Shown: positions 1-8,487 of the stretch, one piece after another
Layout of the letters: every line of letters starts with the position of its first letter
How positions within the stretch are numbered: the first letter of the stretch is position 1
The notes under the pieces: model-generated
What the model saw: the letters and a program-made list of their open reading frames with translations, nothing else
What the model was told of the DNA's origin: nothing
Database searches by the model: none
Program-made: the position numbers and the translations under genes
Source: Bythopirellula sp.
Lineage (GTDB): Bacteria; Planctomycetota; Planctomycetia; Pirellulales; Lacipirellulaceae
Length of the DNA: 39,857 nt
NCBI GenBank assembly: GCA_028285205.1
Contig: JANQQA010000004.1
Location: 1 to 39,857, forward strand
Direction of reading: 5' to 3'

Positions 1-258
1 GACCCGGTCGAAAACTACCTCTCGTTACGGCAGGAACTGAAGCTCTACGATGTCGACTTGGCGGACCGCCCAGAAATCATCGCCGTCAGCAAAGCCGAGC
101 TACCTGGTGCCGACGAAGTGCAACAGCAACTCGCCGAGGCATCGGGACGCGAGGTACTGACATTCTCTTCGGTGACGGGTCAAGGGTTGAAGGAGTTGAT
201 GAATCGCACCTATCGTTTGCTCGAGTCCACACGCCAATCCACTGAACAGCAAACTTGA
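1..258 (+). CDS. obg: Obg/CgtA-type GTPase, C-terminal fragment (5' end outside window)
   Basis: The reading frame is open from the first base, so only the last 85 residues are present. It begins with DPVENYLSLRQELKLYD, the conserved segment of Obg GTPases between the G3 and G4 motifs. A G4-like VSKAEL follows, where the canonical N-K-x-D is S-K-A-E, and then the G5 motif SSVTGQGL. Obg proteins are essential ribosome-associated GTPases acting in late 50S assembly and stress control. The G1 motif and the Obg fold lie upstream of the window. The stop codon TGA overlaps the ATG of the next gene by one base, indicating translational coupling with coaX. The alternative, a different TRAFAC GTPase, is unlikely because of the DPVENY segment. 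Confidence 0.85.
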   Translation, partial: DPVENYLSLRQELKLYDVDLADRPEIIAVSKAELPGADEVQQQLAEASGREVLTFSSVTGQGLKELMNRTYRLLESTRQSTEQQT

Positions 259-1088
259 TGAACGCGAGCGATGGACTTCTGGCGATCGACGTTGGCAGTA
301 GCCGCGTAAAGCTCGGCTGGTTTCCTCCCGATGGTGCGTGTACATCCGCGCCAGCGTCGACATCACTGCCAATCGCGTCGACACCGTTGCCTCAGCCTAC
401 CGAAACGCTGGCTGTGTCACACGCAAATCAAGCCACAATGTGGGCCGAAATCGGAAGTTGGCTGCAAGAATTCTGTCCGAGCGGCCCCCCTGGATTCCTG
501 GCATCGGTGCATCCGGCAACTTCGGCTGTCATTCAGGAGATCTTTGCCAATCGACTGCACGCACTTGCGGCCAAAGACCTGCCGATCTCAATCCGTGTCG
601 AGCATCCCGATCGGGTGGGCATTGACCGTTTGCTCAACGCGGTCGCTGTGAATCGTATTCGCGCCATCAATCAACCAGCAATCGTCGTTGATTTAGGAAC
701 CGCCTGCACCGTCGACCTCGTCGCGAGCGACGGAGCCTTTGAGGGCGGAGCTATCCTGCCGGGCGTGACGCTCGCGGCAACGGCATTGCATGCTGGGACT
801 GCTTCGCTCCCAGAGCTGGGCCTCGGAGACTTTAATGACCAGCCGTCTGCCGTGGGTAAATCGACGCAGGAGGCAATCACCTCTGGACTCTATTGGGGGA
901 TGATCGGGGCCGTGCGCGAGCTCGTCACTCGGATCGGCCGAGATTGCCCGCAGCAGCCCCAGCTATTTCTTACCGGCGGTGGAGCTGCGTCTCTCGCCGA
1001 GCACCTTGCGAGCGATGTCTCGCCAGCGCGACACGTGCCGAACCTGGTGCTTTCAGGCATCGCTGCCGTTGCCGAGGAAATGCCGTGA
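258..1088 (+). CDS. coaX: Type III pantothenate kinase
   Basis: CoaX phosphorylates pantothenate to 4'-phosphopantothenate with ATP, the first step of coenzyme A synthesis, in the cytoplasm. The 276-residue protein has the ASKHA phosphate-binding motif LAIDVGSSRVKLGWF near the N-terminus. It also has GIDRLLNAVAV and the second phosphate motif VVDLGTACTVD followed by GGAILPG. These are the diagnostic blocks of type III kinases, and the length is normal (about 250-280). The ATG at 258 is preferred because it overlaps the obg stop. A TTG three bases upstream is less likely. The gene's own stop TGA overlaps the GTG of the following gene, so obg, coaX and the GTPase gene form one tightly packed operon. 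Confidence 0.93.
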   Translation: MNASDGLLAIDVGSSRVKLGWFPPDGACTSAPASTSLPIASTPLPQPTETLAVSHANQATMWAEIGSWLQEFCPSGPPGFLASVHPATSAVIQEIFANRLHALAAKDLPISIRVEHPDRVGIDRLLNAVAVNRIRAINQPAIVVDLGTACTVDLVASDGAFEGGAILPGVTLAATALHAGTASLPELGLGDFNDQPSAVGKSTQEAITSGLYWGMIGAVRELVTRIGRDCPQQPQLFLTGGGAASLAEHLASDVSPARHVPNLVLSGIAAVAEEMP

Positions 1089-2275
1089 CGGCGCCTGATG
1101 CGACCGTCGTATGCGTGTTGACTCCGGCTGGGCGTGGCGCGGTTGCGGTGGTGGGGATCGAAGGCAGCGCCGCGGCTTCAGCGGCCGGTGGCTTTTTTTG
1201 CGCGGCGAACCGCCGCCCATTGGACGAGCAGCCGCTTAATCGCATCGTCTATGGCCGTTGGGCGAGCGCAGAAAGTGCAGTCGATGACTGCGAAGATCTC
1301 GTCGTTTGCCGCCGAAGCGGAACGCGGGTAGAAATTCACTGCCATGGCGGAACTCAGTCGTCGGCGCAGATTGTGGCGGATCTGATTGCCGCTGGGTGCA
1401 AGGAGATTGATCGTCTCGAGTGGCTGCGATTGGAAATTGACTGTCCGATTCGTGCGGCAGCACAGCTTGCGCTCGCGCAAGCGACGACGGTCCGCACCGC
1501 GTCGATTTTGCTCGATCAGTATGATGGCGCGTTGCGTCGCGCGATTGAGAGTATCATCGCTGACTTGGAAGCCAACCGAGTCGAAGAAGCTCGGTCGCGC
1601 GTGCAAGAGCTCCTCGAATTTGCTGATTTTGGTCTGCACCTAACCAGACCCTGGCAAGTGGCGATCGCTGGGCAACCGAACGTCGGCAAGAGTAGCCTCA
1701 TCAACGCGCTGGTCGGATTTCAGCGCGCGATCGTGTTCGACCAGCCGGGCACCACGCGCGACGTTGTCACCGCGACGACCGCCATCGATGGTTGGCCCGT
1801 GCAACTGAGTGACACGGCCGGATTGCACGACACCGCCGATACGATCGAATCTGCCGGCATCGAATTAGCGCGGCAACGGCTCGCGGCGGCAGATCTCATT
1901 GTCTGGGTGCTCGACGCGCGGGATGTTGCTGCAGACGAACCTAATGCAGCGTGGGAACTCGCGATCCGACAATCCTCCGAGGTTGGTTTGCCACTAGCGA
2001 AGGAACGAGTCTTGCTTGTGGCGAATAAATATGATCTCAGCGAGTTGCAGGCTGACGAAGATCTGTCACTCGTGGCTACGTGTGCGCTCACCGGTTTGGG
2101 AATTAAATCGCTAATCCGATCGGTCTCGATGCGATTGGTTCCCGAAGCCCCAGCTGCGGGTTCTCCGGTCTTGTTTGCAAGAGAGCAGACGGACTTGTTA
2201 GAAAAGTCGGTGTCGGCGCCAGCCGAGGAGCTAGCCCTTCAAGAGCGGCTGCGGATGCTAATCGAATCAAAGTAA
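1085..2275 (+). CDS. MnmE/TrmE-like GTPase, shortened, lacking the C-terminal Cys motif
   Basis: MnmE normally works with MnmG to install cm5/cmnm5 groups on the wobble uridine of certain tRNAs. This 396-residue protein starts like MnmE (TVVCVLTPAGRGAVAVVGI) and has an HCHGG motif. It has a full G domain: G1 GQPNVGKSS near residue 195, TTRD switch, G3 DTAG, G4 NKYD and G5-like CALTGLG. It is about 55 residues shorter than typical MnmE. It lacks the conserved R-P-G-E-F-[ST]-x-R-A-F-L-N-G-K-x-D-L block after HGG, and it ends in ...RLRMLIESK rather than the C-[IL]-G-K tail with the catalytic cysteine. The GTG start at 1085 overlaps the coaX stop. A longer reading from 893 would lie entirely inside coaX. 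I call it an MnmE homologue of uncertain activity, possibly a paralogue. Confidence 0.8.
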   Translation: MTAPDATVVCVLTPAGRGAVAVVGIEGSAAASAAGGFFCAANRRPLDEQPLNRIVYGRWASAESAVDDCEDLVVCRRSGTRVEIHCHGGTQSSAQIVADLIAAGCKEIDRLEWLRLEIDCPIRAAAQLALAQATTVRTASILLDQYDGALRRAIESIIADLEANRVEEARSRVQELLEFADFGLHLTRPWQVAIAGQPNVGKSSLINALVGFQRAIVFDQPGTTRDVVTATTAIDGWPVQLSDTAGLHDTADTIESAGIELARQRLAAADLIVWVLDARDVAADEPNAAWELAIRQSSEVGLPLAKERVLLVANKYDLSELQADEDLSLVATCALTGLGIKSLIRSVSMRLVPEAPAAGSPVLFAREQTDLLEKSVSAPAEELALQERLRMLIESK

Positions 2276-2296
2276 CACCGAACTTTTTTGTGCGCA

Positions 2297-3054
2297 ATGC
2301 CCGGGCAGAGTAGCGATACCCCTCGTTTCAGTTTGTTGACCTTGTTGGTTGTGCTGACAGCGTGTTGTCTATTGCTGGGTTTGGTGGGCGTGAGGATCAA
2401 GCGCGCTCAGCAGGAAAGCACCCGTGGCAATAACTTGAAGAGTATTGCCCTCGCGTTTCTTATTTACCATGACAAGTACGGTAGCTTTCCTCCTGCTTAC
2501 GTGACCGACGAGAAAGGCCAGCCAATGCACAGCTGGAGAGTCCTGTTGCTCGAGGTGATGGATGATGAGCAATCGCAACAGCTCTTCCAACGTTACGACT
2601 TCGACAAGCCGTGGAACAGTCCTGCCAACAAGGCTTTAGCTGCGGAAATACCTGCGATCTACACCAATCCGTTTGCTTTCGACGAGCGACAAGAAACCAG
2701 TTATATGGTAATCACCGGGCCAGGAACTTTTTGTTTGATGGGCAAAAGGGAGTCGCTATTCGCCAAGTGATCGACGGGACGTCCAATACGCTATTGGTTG
2801 CGGAAGTCGCCAACTCTCAGACGCTGTGGACAGAACCTCGCGATCTCGATCTCGAATCGATGCCCAGGGACTTTCAATCGTCGAATCAAACCGAATGCAT
2901 GTCTGGCTTGCGTGCTGGCACCGTCATGATTGCCACGGCGGACGGAGCCGCGTACTATCTTGACACGAACATGTTGCCAGAGTCTCTGCAACAACTGCTG
3001 ATTCGCAACGACAGAGAACCTTTTGATCGGAGCGATCTGATTTTCATCGAATAA
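2297..3054 (+). pseudogene. DUF1559-type prepilin-like protein, interrupted by an apparent frameshift
   Basis: The protein begins with a short polar segment and one hydrophobic helix (FSLLTLLVVLTACCLLLG). A DUF1559-like domain follows, with RGNNLKSIALAFLIYHDKYGSFPPAY and HSWRVLLL. In the first frame it reaches GPGTF and then runs into a stop at 2768-2770. The expected continuation, FDGQKGVAIRQVIDGTSNTLLVAE, is found one frame back and runs on to 3054. The switch lies at the T-run at 2728-2732, where one extra T would restore a continuous product of about 252 residues. This family is greatly expanded in planctomycetes and resembles type II/IV pseudopilins. The C-terminal block ends in ATADG but lacks the His of the usual H-x9-DG signature. 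It may be a sequencing error, a real pseudogene or -1 slippage. The ATG at 2297 was chosen over a TTG at 2288. Confidence 0.7.
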
Positions 3055-3304
3055 CCTGCCAGCACTGCCGCCAAACCGTCTGCTCCACCCGACCTTTTTC
3101 GCTGTTTGGCACAATTGGCACAAAGCGTAGGACTCGCATGACCGATAAGGGACGATAGCAAGGCGCGCGCAGCGAGCGCTCGCCGGTGCTCACATTCCAC
3201 GAAGCCGTCGCTCCCGCGTGACGGCCACTGACGCAAGAAGCCGCGACCCGCAACTCGCGTGCTTGGCGCCAGAGCAAGATCATTCCATGCGAGGGGGGAA
3301 ATCC

Positions 3305-5473
3305 ATGGGTATGCGTAGCATTAGTGCGCTGCGGCGAACATTCGCAGCAACGCTTGTCGTTCCGTTGGCAGGATTAGGAACTTTCACTTCGATCGCAACC
3401 GCGCATCACGGTCTCGACCACGAACATTGCGAACCGGTGACCGCCCGTGAGCAGTCGATCGTCATCTCGGCCAAGAAACTGACTGATTCGGGGGCACCCG
3501 CGCAGCCAAGACCGAACGCAAGCTCGACAGAAGAGAACTCGCTCAAGCCGATTTCCAAAGTGTCGAAGCTTGTGCCGGAACTGGCCGAGCCCTTGGAGGT
3601 CGCTAAGGTGCCGACATTGGCAGATCCGTTGGAAGTAGCACGCGAGCCGAGCGTGGTCGACGAGATCTCCACTACCAACAAACAGCCCGAACCAGAAGCT
3701 GAGTTCGTCACGATGGCCGAGGCCGAAGTGATCAGTTTCCACGGCATTACTCCTGGACTCTCCAAGCGAATCAACGTGCTGCGCACTTGGGGTGATCCTC
3801 GCAGCGAGGACACCCAAGCGGATGAGCTGAAGTATCGCTTCGACGACCTGCCGTCGGTGTGGGTGCGATTCAAAGACAACCTCGTCGAGTCGATCGAAGT
3901 TGAGCTTGCCGAGCCATCGTCCGCTGTGACGTTGTCACGTAAGCTCGAACTACAGAGGATTCGTCCGGTCGTTGTTCAGGATTCCGAAGGTCGGGACATC
4001 GCGCAGGTATTTCCTGAGCGTGGCGTGACTCTGAATTATGCCACCGAGGAGCTTGGCCTGACGATTGCCAGCGACTCCAACAGCGAAGAAAGTGACAGCC
4101 CCCGAATCGAAAGCATTCTATTGCAGCCGATTCAGGCGCAGTCGTTTCACGATCGGGCGATGGCCAATGTCGATCGAAGTTACACGAATACGATCGCAGA
4201 TCTAGAAGCAGCAATCCGTCTCGACGGCCAGTTGGGCGAAGCGCGGGCAACACTTGCCGAGCTCCACTCCAAACTAGGCAAGGCCGTAACCGCCGAGCGA
4301 TATGCCGCCGAGGCGGTTGATGTCGAACCGCAGCAGGCCAAACATCGCCTAAAGTGGGCCAAGTGCCTGCGTCAATTGGCCCGTTACGATCGGGCTGTCG
4401 AAGAAGTGCGTACCGTGCTAGAAACGCCGGATATACAACCGTTGGTGCGCGCGAAGGCGCTCCACGAGATGGGGCTGCTCGCGGCATTCGGTTCGAAGAA
4501 GGTGGCACGCAGCTCGATTAAGCTCCATTCCAAGGCCATTGAAATCGCCGACGAGCTGGCTGTGGGCGACGATCGCCTCACTCGCCTAGAAGCAAAGGCA
4601 CTGCTGGTCGAGGCGCACTTGGCGGTTGCTGTGGAAATCTCACGTGGCGCATGGCAGAAGAAGGATGAGAGCGTGCCCCAGTGGATCGAGCGTGCGTCGG
4701 CCTTGGCTGAGGCAATGATCGACGAGGACGACGCGTACTTGGGGCTACGTTTGAAGGTCGCAGTAAGTGCATTGGCTGCTGCTGCCAATCTGGAGAAGCC
4801 GATCAATCCGCTGCTGTGGATTGAAGAAGCCGAAAATACGGTCGACGACATCAAAACATCGATCTTCGATTCACTAGCGCTGAACCAGTACAAGTGGCAG
4901 CTTGGTTTGGCTTACTTTCACGGTTCGCAGATCGAACATCGACGCAGCGAGCCCGAGAGCGCGATCCATCTTGGTGAGTTGGCTGACGAGCAGTTGGCGG
5001 AGCTGTCGTTGCAACGCGACGAAATGCCCGACACGTCTTACCTGATGGGTCGTTTGTACTTCCAAATCGGTGCTGTCCATGCTGTTCACTACGACGACCA
5101 CCTCACGGCCTGTCAATGGTACGACGAGGCAATCGACCGATTGCTCAACCCCGTACCCGTCACGACGGTGGCTGTGCCTCAACAACACGGCGACGCTTTG
5201 GTCAGCATGGGTGTTTCCTACTGGAGTCAGGACGACCGCACACGCGCAATCGAATTGACTGAAGCCGGAGTCGAGCTCATCGAGGCCGCCGTGGACGCGG
5301 GGCTGCTTGAGGGTGAGACCTTGATGGTGTCCTACAACAACCTTTCAGCGATGCACCAAGCCCAGGGAGAGCAGGAGCCCGCGGCTCGTTACGAGCAGTT
5401 GGCTAAGAAGATCACGGGTACTGAGGTTTCGCAGAAGCCGAACTCTAGCGGTTCGCGTCCGAAGCGGAGATAG
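3305..5473 (+). CDS. Exported tetratricopeptide-repeat protein, function unknown
   Basis: A 722-residue protein with a probable signal peptide (MGMRSISALRRTFAATLVVPLAGLG, cleavage near ...ATA-HHG). A Pro/Glu-rich linker and a small region around VISFHGITPGLSKRINVLRTWGDP come next; the latter looks like a lipoprotein/SmpA-type repeat. A long helical part containing TPR-like units follows. One clear unit is IADLEAAIRLDGQLGEARATLAELHSKLGKAVTAERYAAEAVDVEP, near residues 300-345. Further units occur to the C-terminus, e.g. GDALVSMGVSYWSQDDRTRAIELTEAGVEL. TPR domains are protein-protein scaffolds; no catalytic domain is seen. The ATG at 3305 has a strong ribosome-binding site (GAGGGGGGA). The GTG at 3218 would add a non-signal leader. 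The gene is convergent with the M23 gene, with 18 bp between stops. Confidence 0.8.
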   Translation: MGMRSISALRRTFAATLVVPLAGLGTFTSIATAHHGLDHEHCEPVTAREQSIVISAKKLTDSGAPAQPRPNASSTEENSLKPISKVSKLVPELAEPLEVAKVPTLADPLEVAREPSVVDEISTTNKQPEPEAEFVTMAEAEVISFHGITPGLSKRINVLRTWGDPRSEDTQADELKYRFDDLPSVWVRFKDNLVESIEVELAEPSSAVTLSRKLELQRIRPVVVQDSEGRDIAQVFPERGVTLNYATEELGLTIASDSNSEESDSPRIESILLQPIQAQSFHDRAMANVDRSYTNTIADLEAAIRLDGQLGEARATLAELHSKLGKAVTAERYAAEAVDVEPQQAKHRLKWAKCLRQLARYDRAVEEVRTVLETPDIQPLVRAKALHEMGLLAAFGSKKVARSSIKLHSKAIEIADELAVGDDRLTRLEAKALLVEAHLAVAVEISRGAWQKKDESVPQWIERASALAEAMIDEDDAYLGLRLKVAVSALAAAANLEKPINPLLWIEEAENTVDDIKTSIFDSLALNQYKWQLGLAYFHGSQIEHRRSEPESAIHLGELADEQLAELSLQRDEMPDTSYLMGRLYFQIGAVHAVHYDDHLTACQWYDEAIDRLLNPVPVTTVAVPQQHGDALVSMGVSYWSQDDRTRAIELTEAGVELIEAAVDAGLLEGETLMVSYNNLSAMHQAQGEQEPAARYEQLAKKITGTEVSQKPNSSGSRPKRR

Positions 5474-5491
5474 TCGCTTCGCGTCCGCCAA

Positions 5492-7612
5492 TCAGCTGAA
5501 CGCATCGAATAGTTCACCCAGTGCGATGTCGAGCGACGTTTGGTCTTCCGACAAGCCCGCTGACAGTGACGGATCTGTCGTCGCTGCGGCGGGAAGCGGA
5601 AGGAGTTCGTTGGCCAACTGGAGCGGATCTCGGCTCACAGGCGAATGTGTAGGACGTGCAAGTTGCACGAGTTCTCCGCGATCGGGTTCCGTGTTGCCCA
5701 GCCAAAATGCGAGTGCACCTGCCGAAGCGCTAGATCCAGCGAGTGGCGGTGTGACTTCCGCTTCCAGGTGGAACTCAAACACCGTTTCGGTGGCAGTTGC
5801 GTATTGGTCAAGCAGCACACTCAGATCGTCACCGTCGACGACCCCGTCGCCGTTGATGTCACCGTCGGCGAGCGTTGCGCCGCTGGTCATTTCCGCACCT
5901 CGCTGCCACTGCAAGAAATTGGTGCCATCGACATCGCCATCGGCATCGAGATCGCTAGCTGCGCGATCATTGGAGACGATACGAACCGTGCCCAACTTTT
6001 GACCCGAGGTTGACGTGTCGAGCGAGATCGTGAACGTGTCGCGGCCGTCAGGCGCGATTGTCGCGTTGAGCGGTTCGGTCAGGCTGAAGCCCGTCGGCAC
6101 TTGGACGGAGATAATCTCTAGATCGACGAAGCCGTGATTCTCGACGATGAACTGCTTGGTTGGAGCGGTGCCGTTCTCACTCACCATGCCAAAGTCTATG
6201 GGTGTGCGGCGGCCGTCGATGATGAGCGGCTCATCAAACTGAATCGTGCCTGCGTCGTCACCTGTCATCTGAACGTCTTCGATTACTCGCAATTCAGGTA
6301 GCGTTTGCCCAACGACAAACGTCTCGGAGCCAACGGGGGTGCCGTTGACGAACACTTCCGCCCGCCAGTTGCCTGCTTCAGGGTTTTCCAGAAACAGATT
6401 CCACCAGCGGTTCCATTGCCAGGAGCCTTCGATGTCGGCGGCGAACTCGATCGGCTCTGCGAACGCTGGCTGCACATATTCGCTACCGTCCGGTCGATAG
6501 ACCTTCAGCTCCCATGCGTCACCTGGCTCAATTGCCGAGAGCACGACCCACGGGAAAAGTGACACAGACTGAGCCGGCAGGGCGTCGTTGTCCGAAGGTA
6601 ACTCAATAACGTCACGGAAGTATGGAAACGCTGTCGTGATGCCCAGGTCGTGGAAGACTGGGTCGTTGCCGTAGGCATACTTGGCCGGATCGGTGAAGTA
6701 ATCTTCGGGCGAAATGAATGGCTCAACCGGCGAGTTGTGGCGTTGCACTTCAAAGTGCACATGCGGACCAGCGGAGTTTCCCGAACTGCCAACCTTGCCA
6801 ATCACCTGACCGGCCGTAACCGGATCGCCCACGTTGACCGTAACGCTGTCGCGCTGCAGGTGATAGTACTGCGAAACCCAACCGTTGCCGTGGTCGATAA
6901 ACACGCGATTTCCATCCGGAATCGGAAACTGAAACGACGCCCAGCGATCGAAGTTGCCGTCTTGGGCTAGCGTCACTGTTCCGTCCGCCGCGGCCAGCAC
7001 ATCGACGCCTTCGTCCGCCTGCGCGAAATTGATCAGCGCGAAATCGATCCCATTGTGAAAATCGCGAGTGATCGACGCGTTGCCGCGGAAGTCTTCGTCG
7101 CAGTCGAAGCAAAACTCAGGGTCGACGTCCACATAGCCGTTGACGATCCAATCAACGTTCTCAACACCGGCAAGCGGATTGATGAACTTCTGCGGCAGCG
7201 ATGTGGGCACTTCTGGAGTGAACTGGAAGCTGAACGAGTTGTTTCCTTCGTTCATTTCCGCGGTGGTGTCATCTGGGTCGACGGTCACGGTGATAGTGTG
7301 TAGCACGTCTGGCCGCGCTACCCAGCCATCGCGAACCACAAAGAATGGCGAGAAACCGGGCAGATTCTCTTGCACGTCGATCATTACGCCATCGATATCG
7401 AAGCGTAACGTGTAGGGATCACTGGTGGTCAGCCCCGAATGCGCGACTTCAGCTCGTAACGCAATTTTTTGGCCTTCGACAGGAGTGACCCCGGTCGCGG
7501 ACCCAAACCAGTCGGTCGGATCGACAAACTGTACGTCGACGACACTAAGATCGACCGCCAGCAACTGACGTGATTCGAGTGATTCAAACTGTAAACGACG
7601 ACGTACTGGCAT
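5492..7612 (-). CDS. Secreted LytM/M23-family metallopeptidase with LEPRxLL-like N-terminus, CARDB and dockerin-like domains
   Basis: This 706-residue protein opens with RRRLQFESLESRQLLAVDL, a variant of the LEPRxLL motif found on exported planctomycete proteins. A CARDB-like immunoglobulin-fold domain covers about residues 20-130. The LytM/M23 domain has HNGIDFA (H186, D190), FIDHGNGWVSQYYHL and GNSAGPHVHFEV (H284, H286). These give the H-x3-D and HxH zinc ligands expected of peptidoglycan endopeptidases. A Big/choice-of-anchor-like segment (about 460-550) is followed by a dockerin-type double calcium loop, DLDADGDVDGTNFLQWQRG and DINGDGVVDGDDLSVLLDQY (about 555-605). The acidic C-terminus ends LFDAFS. 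The ATG at 7612 is preceded by GGGAGGA at good spacing; an upstream in-frame start would put 17 residues before the motif. An envelope or matrix peptidase role is inferred. Confidence 0.88.
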   Translation of the reverse strand: MPVRRRLQFESLESRQLLAVDLSVVDVQFVDPTDWFGSATGVTPVEGQKIALRAEVAHSGLTTSDPYTLRFDIDGVMIDVQENLPGFSPFFVVRDGWVARPDVLHTITVTVDPDDTTAEMNEGNNSFSFQFTPEVPTSLPQKFINPLAGVENVDWIVNGYVDVDPEFCFDCDEDFRGNASITRDFHNGIDFALINFAQADEGVDVLAAADGTVTLAQDGNFDRWASFQFPIPDGNRVFIDHGNGWVSQYYHLQRDSVTVNVGDPVTAGQVIGKVGSSGNSAGPHVHFEVQRHNSPVEPFISPEDYFTDPAKYAYGNDPVFHDLGITTAFPYFRDVIELPSDNDALPAQSVSLFPWVVLSAIEPGDAWELKVYRPDGSEYVQPAFAEPIEFAADIEGSWQWNRWWNLFLENPEAGNWRAEVFVNGTPVGSETFVVGQTLPELRVIEDVQMTGDDAGTIQFDEPLIIDGRRTPIDFGMVSENGTAPTKQFIVENHGFVDLEIISVQVPTGFSLTEPLNATIAPDGRDTFTISLDTSTSGQKLGTVRIVSNDRAASDLDADGDVDGTNFLQWQRGAEMTSGATLADGDINGDGVVDGDDLSVLLDQYATATETVFEFHLEAEVTPPLAGSSASAGALAFWLGNTEPDRGELVQLARPTHSPVSRDPLQLANELLPLPAAATTDPSLSAGLSEDQTSLDIALGELFDAFS

Positions 7613-7765
7613 TGCATGTCCTCCCGACTCTCGATTGTAACGAGCCACGGTTCTGTCACGCAATTTTTTTGCGCTCGATACCCGTCGGAACTGTTCTTCG
7701 TGCGTTCAACTGCTTACGATGGGCGAAGTTGATTGCCAGAATTTCCCAGCCTGAGAGGGGGCATC

Positions 7766-8272
7766 ATGTCCTTTTCGCCCGCCGATTATGGACCCGTTTT
7801 TAGCGAACTGCTGGAGGTCGATCGACTGCGCGATCTCTCCGAGGGCTCACCACAAGACGCATACCATGAACGTCTGGCGACCCTGACGGTCGAACAGGCG
7901 TTCGGGCATACGCAAGTGGTTGATAACGATCAAGCGCGCTGCTGCCTGTCAGCAATCTGGCTGCTTTACGATTTCTTGGACGACTCCCACACGATCAGCC
8001 AGGCCATTCATACGGCCGAGGGCAGTTTCTGGCACGGCATCATGCACCGGCGCGAAGGCGATTTCTCGAACGCCAAGTACTGGTTCCGAAAAGTGGGCGA
8101 GCACTCGGTGTTTGAGCAGATTGCCGACGATTGGGATCCATTTGATTTCGTCGATCAATGTCAGGCTGCGCTTCGCTCGGGCGGTGCCACGGTCGACCGC
8201 TGTCGCGAGCTTCAGCAGCGCGAGTGGGAGCAGCTGTTCGCCTACTGCTACCGTGAGGCCACAACCCAATAG
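7766..8272 (+). CDS. Conserved hypothetical protein
   Basis: A 168-residue, probably cytoplasmic protein with no signal peptide or membrane segment. It starts MSFSPADYGPVFSELLEVDRLRDL. The most characteristic stretch is SFWHGIMHRREGDFSNAKYWFRKVGEH, near residues 92-118. This resembles a helical family I associate with hypothetical proteins of planctomycetes and acidobacteria, but no reaction is known to me. It is rich in Trp, Asp and His. The start at 7766 follows GAGAGGGGG at a suitable distance. A perfect 8-bp inverted repeat (8271-8306) begins within the stop codon and probably ends transcription. A TPR-like helical hairpin is possible for the GDFSNAKYWFRKV segment, but one hairpin is not enough to assign a domain. 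Confidence 0.72.
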   Translation: MSFSPADYGPVFSELLEVDRLRDLSEGSPQDAYHERLATLTVEQAFGHTQVVDNDQARCCLSAIWLLYDFLDDSHTISQAIHTAEGSFWHGIMHRREGDFSNAKYWFRKVGEHSVFEQIADDWDPFDFVDQCQAALRSGGATVDRCRELQQREWEQLFAYCYREATTQ

Positions 8273-8306
8273 ACGCGAAGCAGCACAGTGCCGGAACCTC
8301 GCGTCT
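8271..8306. terminator. Putative stem-loop terminator after the hypothetical gene
   Basis: Arms AGACGCGA (8271-8278) and TCGCGTCT (8299-8306) are perfect reverse complements with a 20-base loop. The left arm begins inside the stop codon of the preceding gene. There is no T-tract after it, so it would be either factor-dependent or an mRNA-protecting hairpin. Confidence 0.4.
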
Positions 8307-8487
8307 GGCGATCCGTTGGATTGCGGTTAATGCCTGGTTCATTGGGTGTTTCTGTCGCTGACCGCTGTACTCTCGGCCCTTGCAAACCCGCCCTAAAAGC
8401 CGATACTGAATGGCTTGTGGTGCCGCTGGTTGCCACTTCTCCCGCCGATTAATTCCCTCCCCGCATATTCGAAAAAGGAAGCTTTCC

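Noticed and set aside
893..1084. N-terminal extension of the MnmE-like protein
   Set aside because: The extension lies inside coaX in another frame and has no similarity to MnmE. The GTG at 1085 gives the normal MnmE start.
3101..3130. Sigma-54 promoter (TGGCAC ... GGCA)
   Set aside because: The distance between the GG and GC elements is two bases too short for a -24/-12 promoter.
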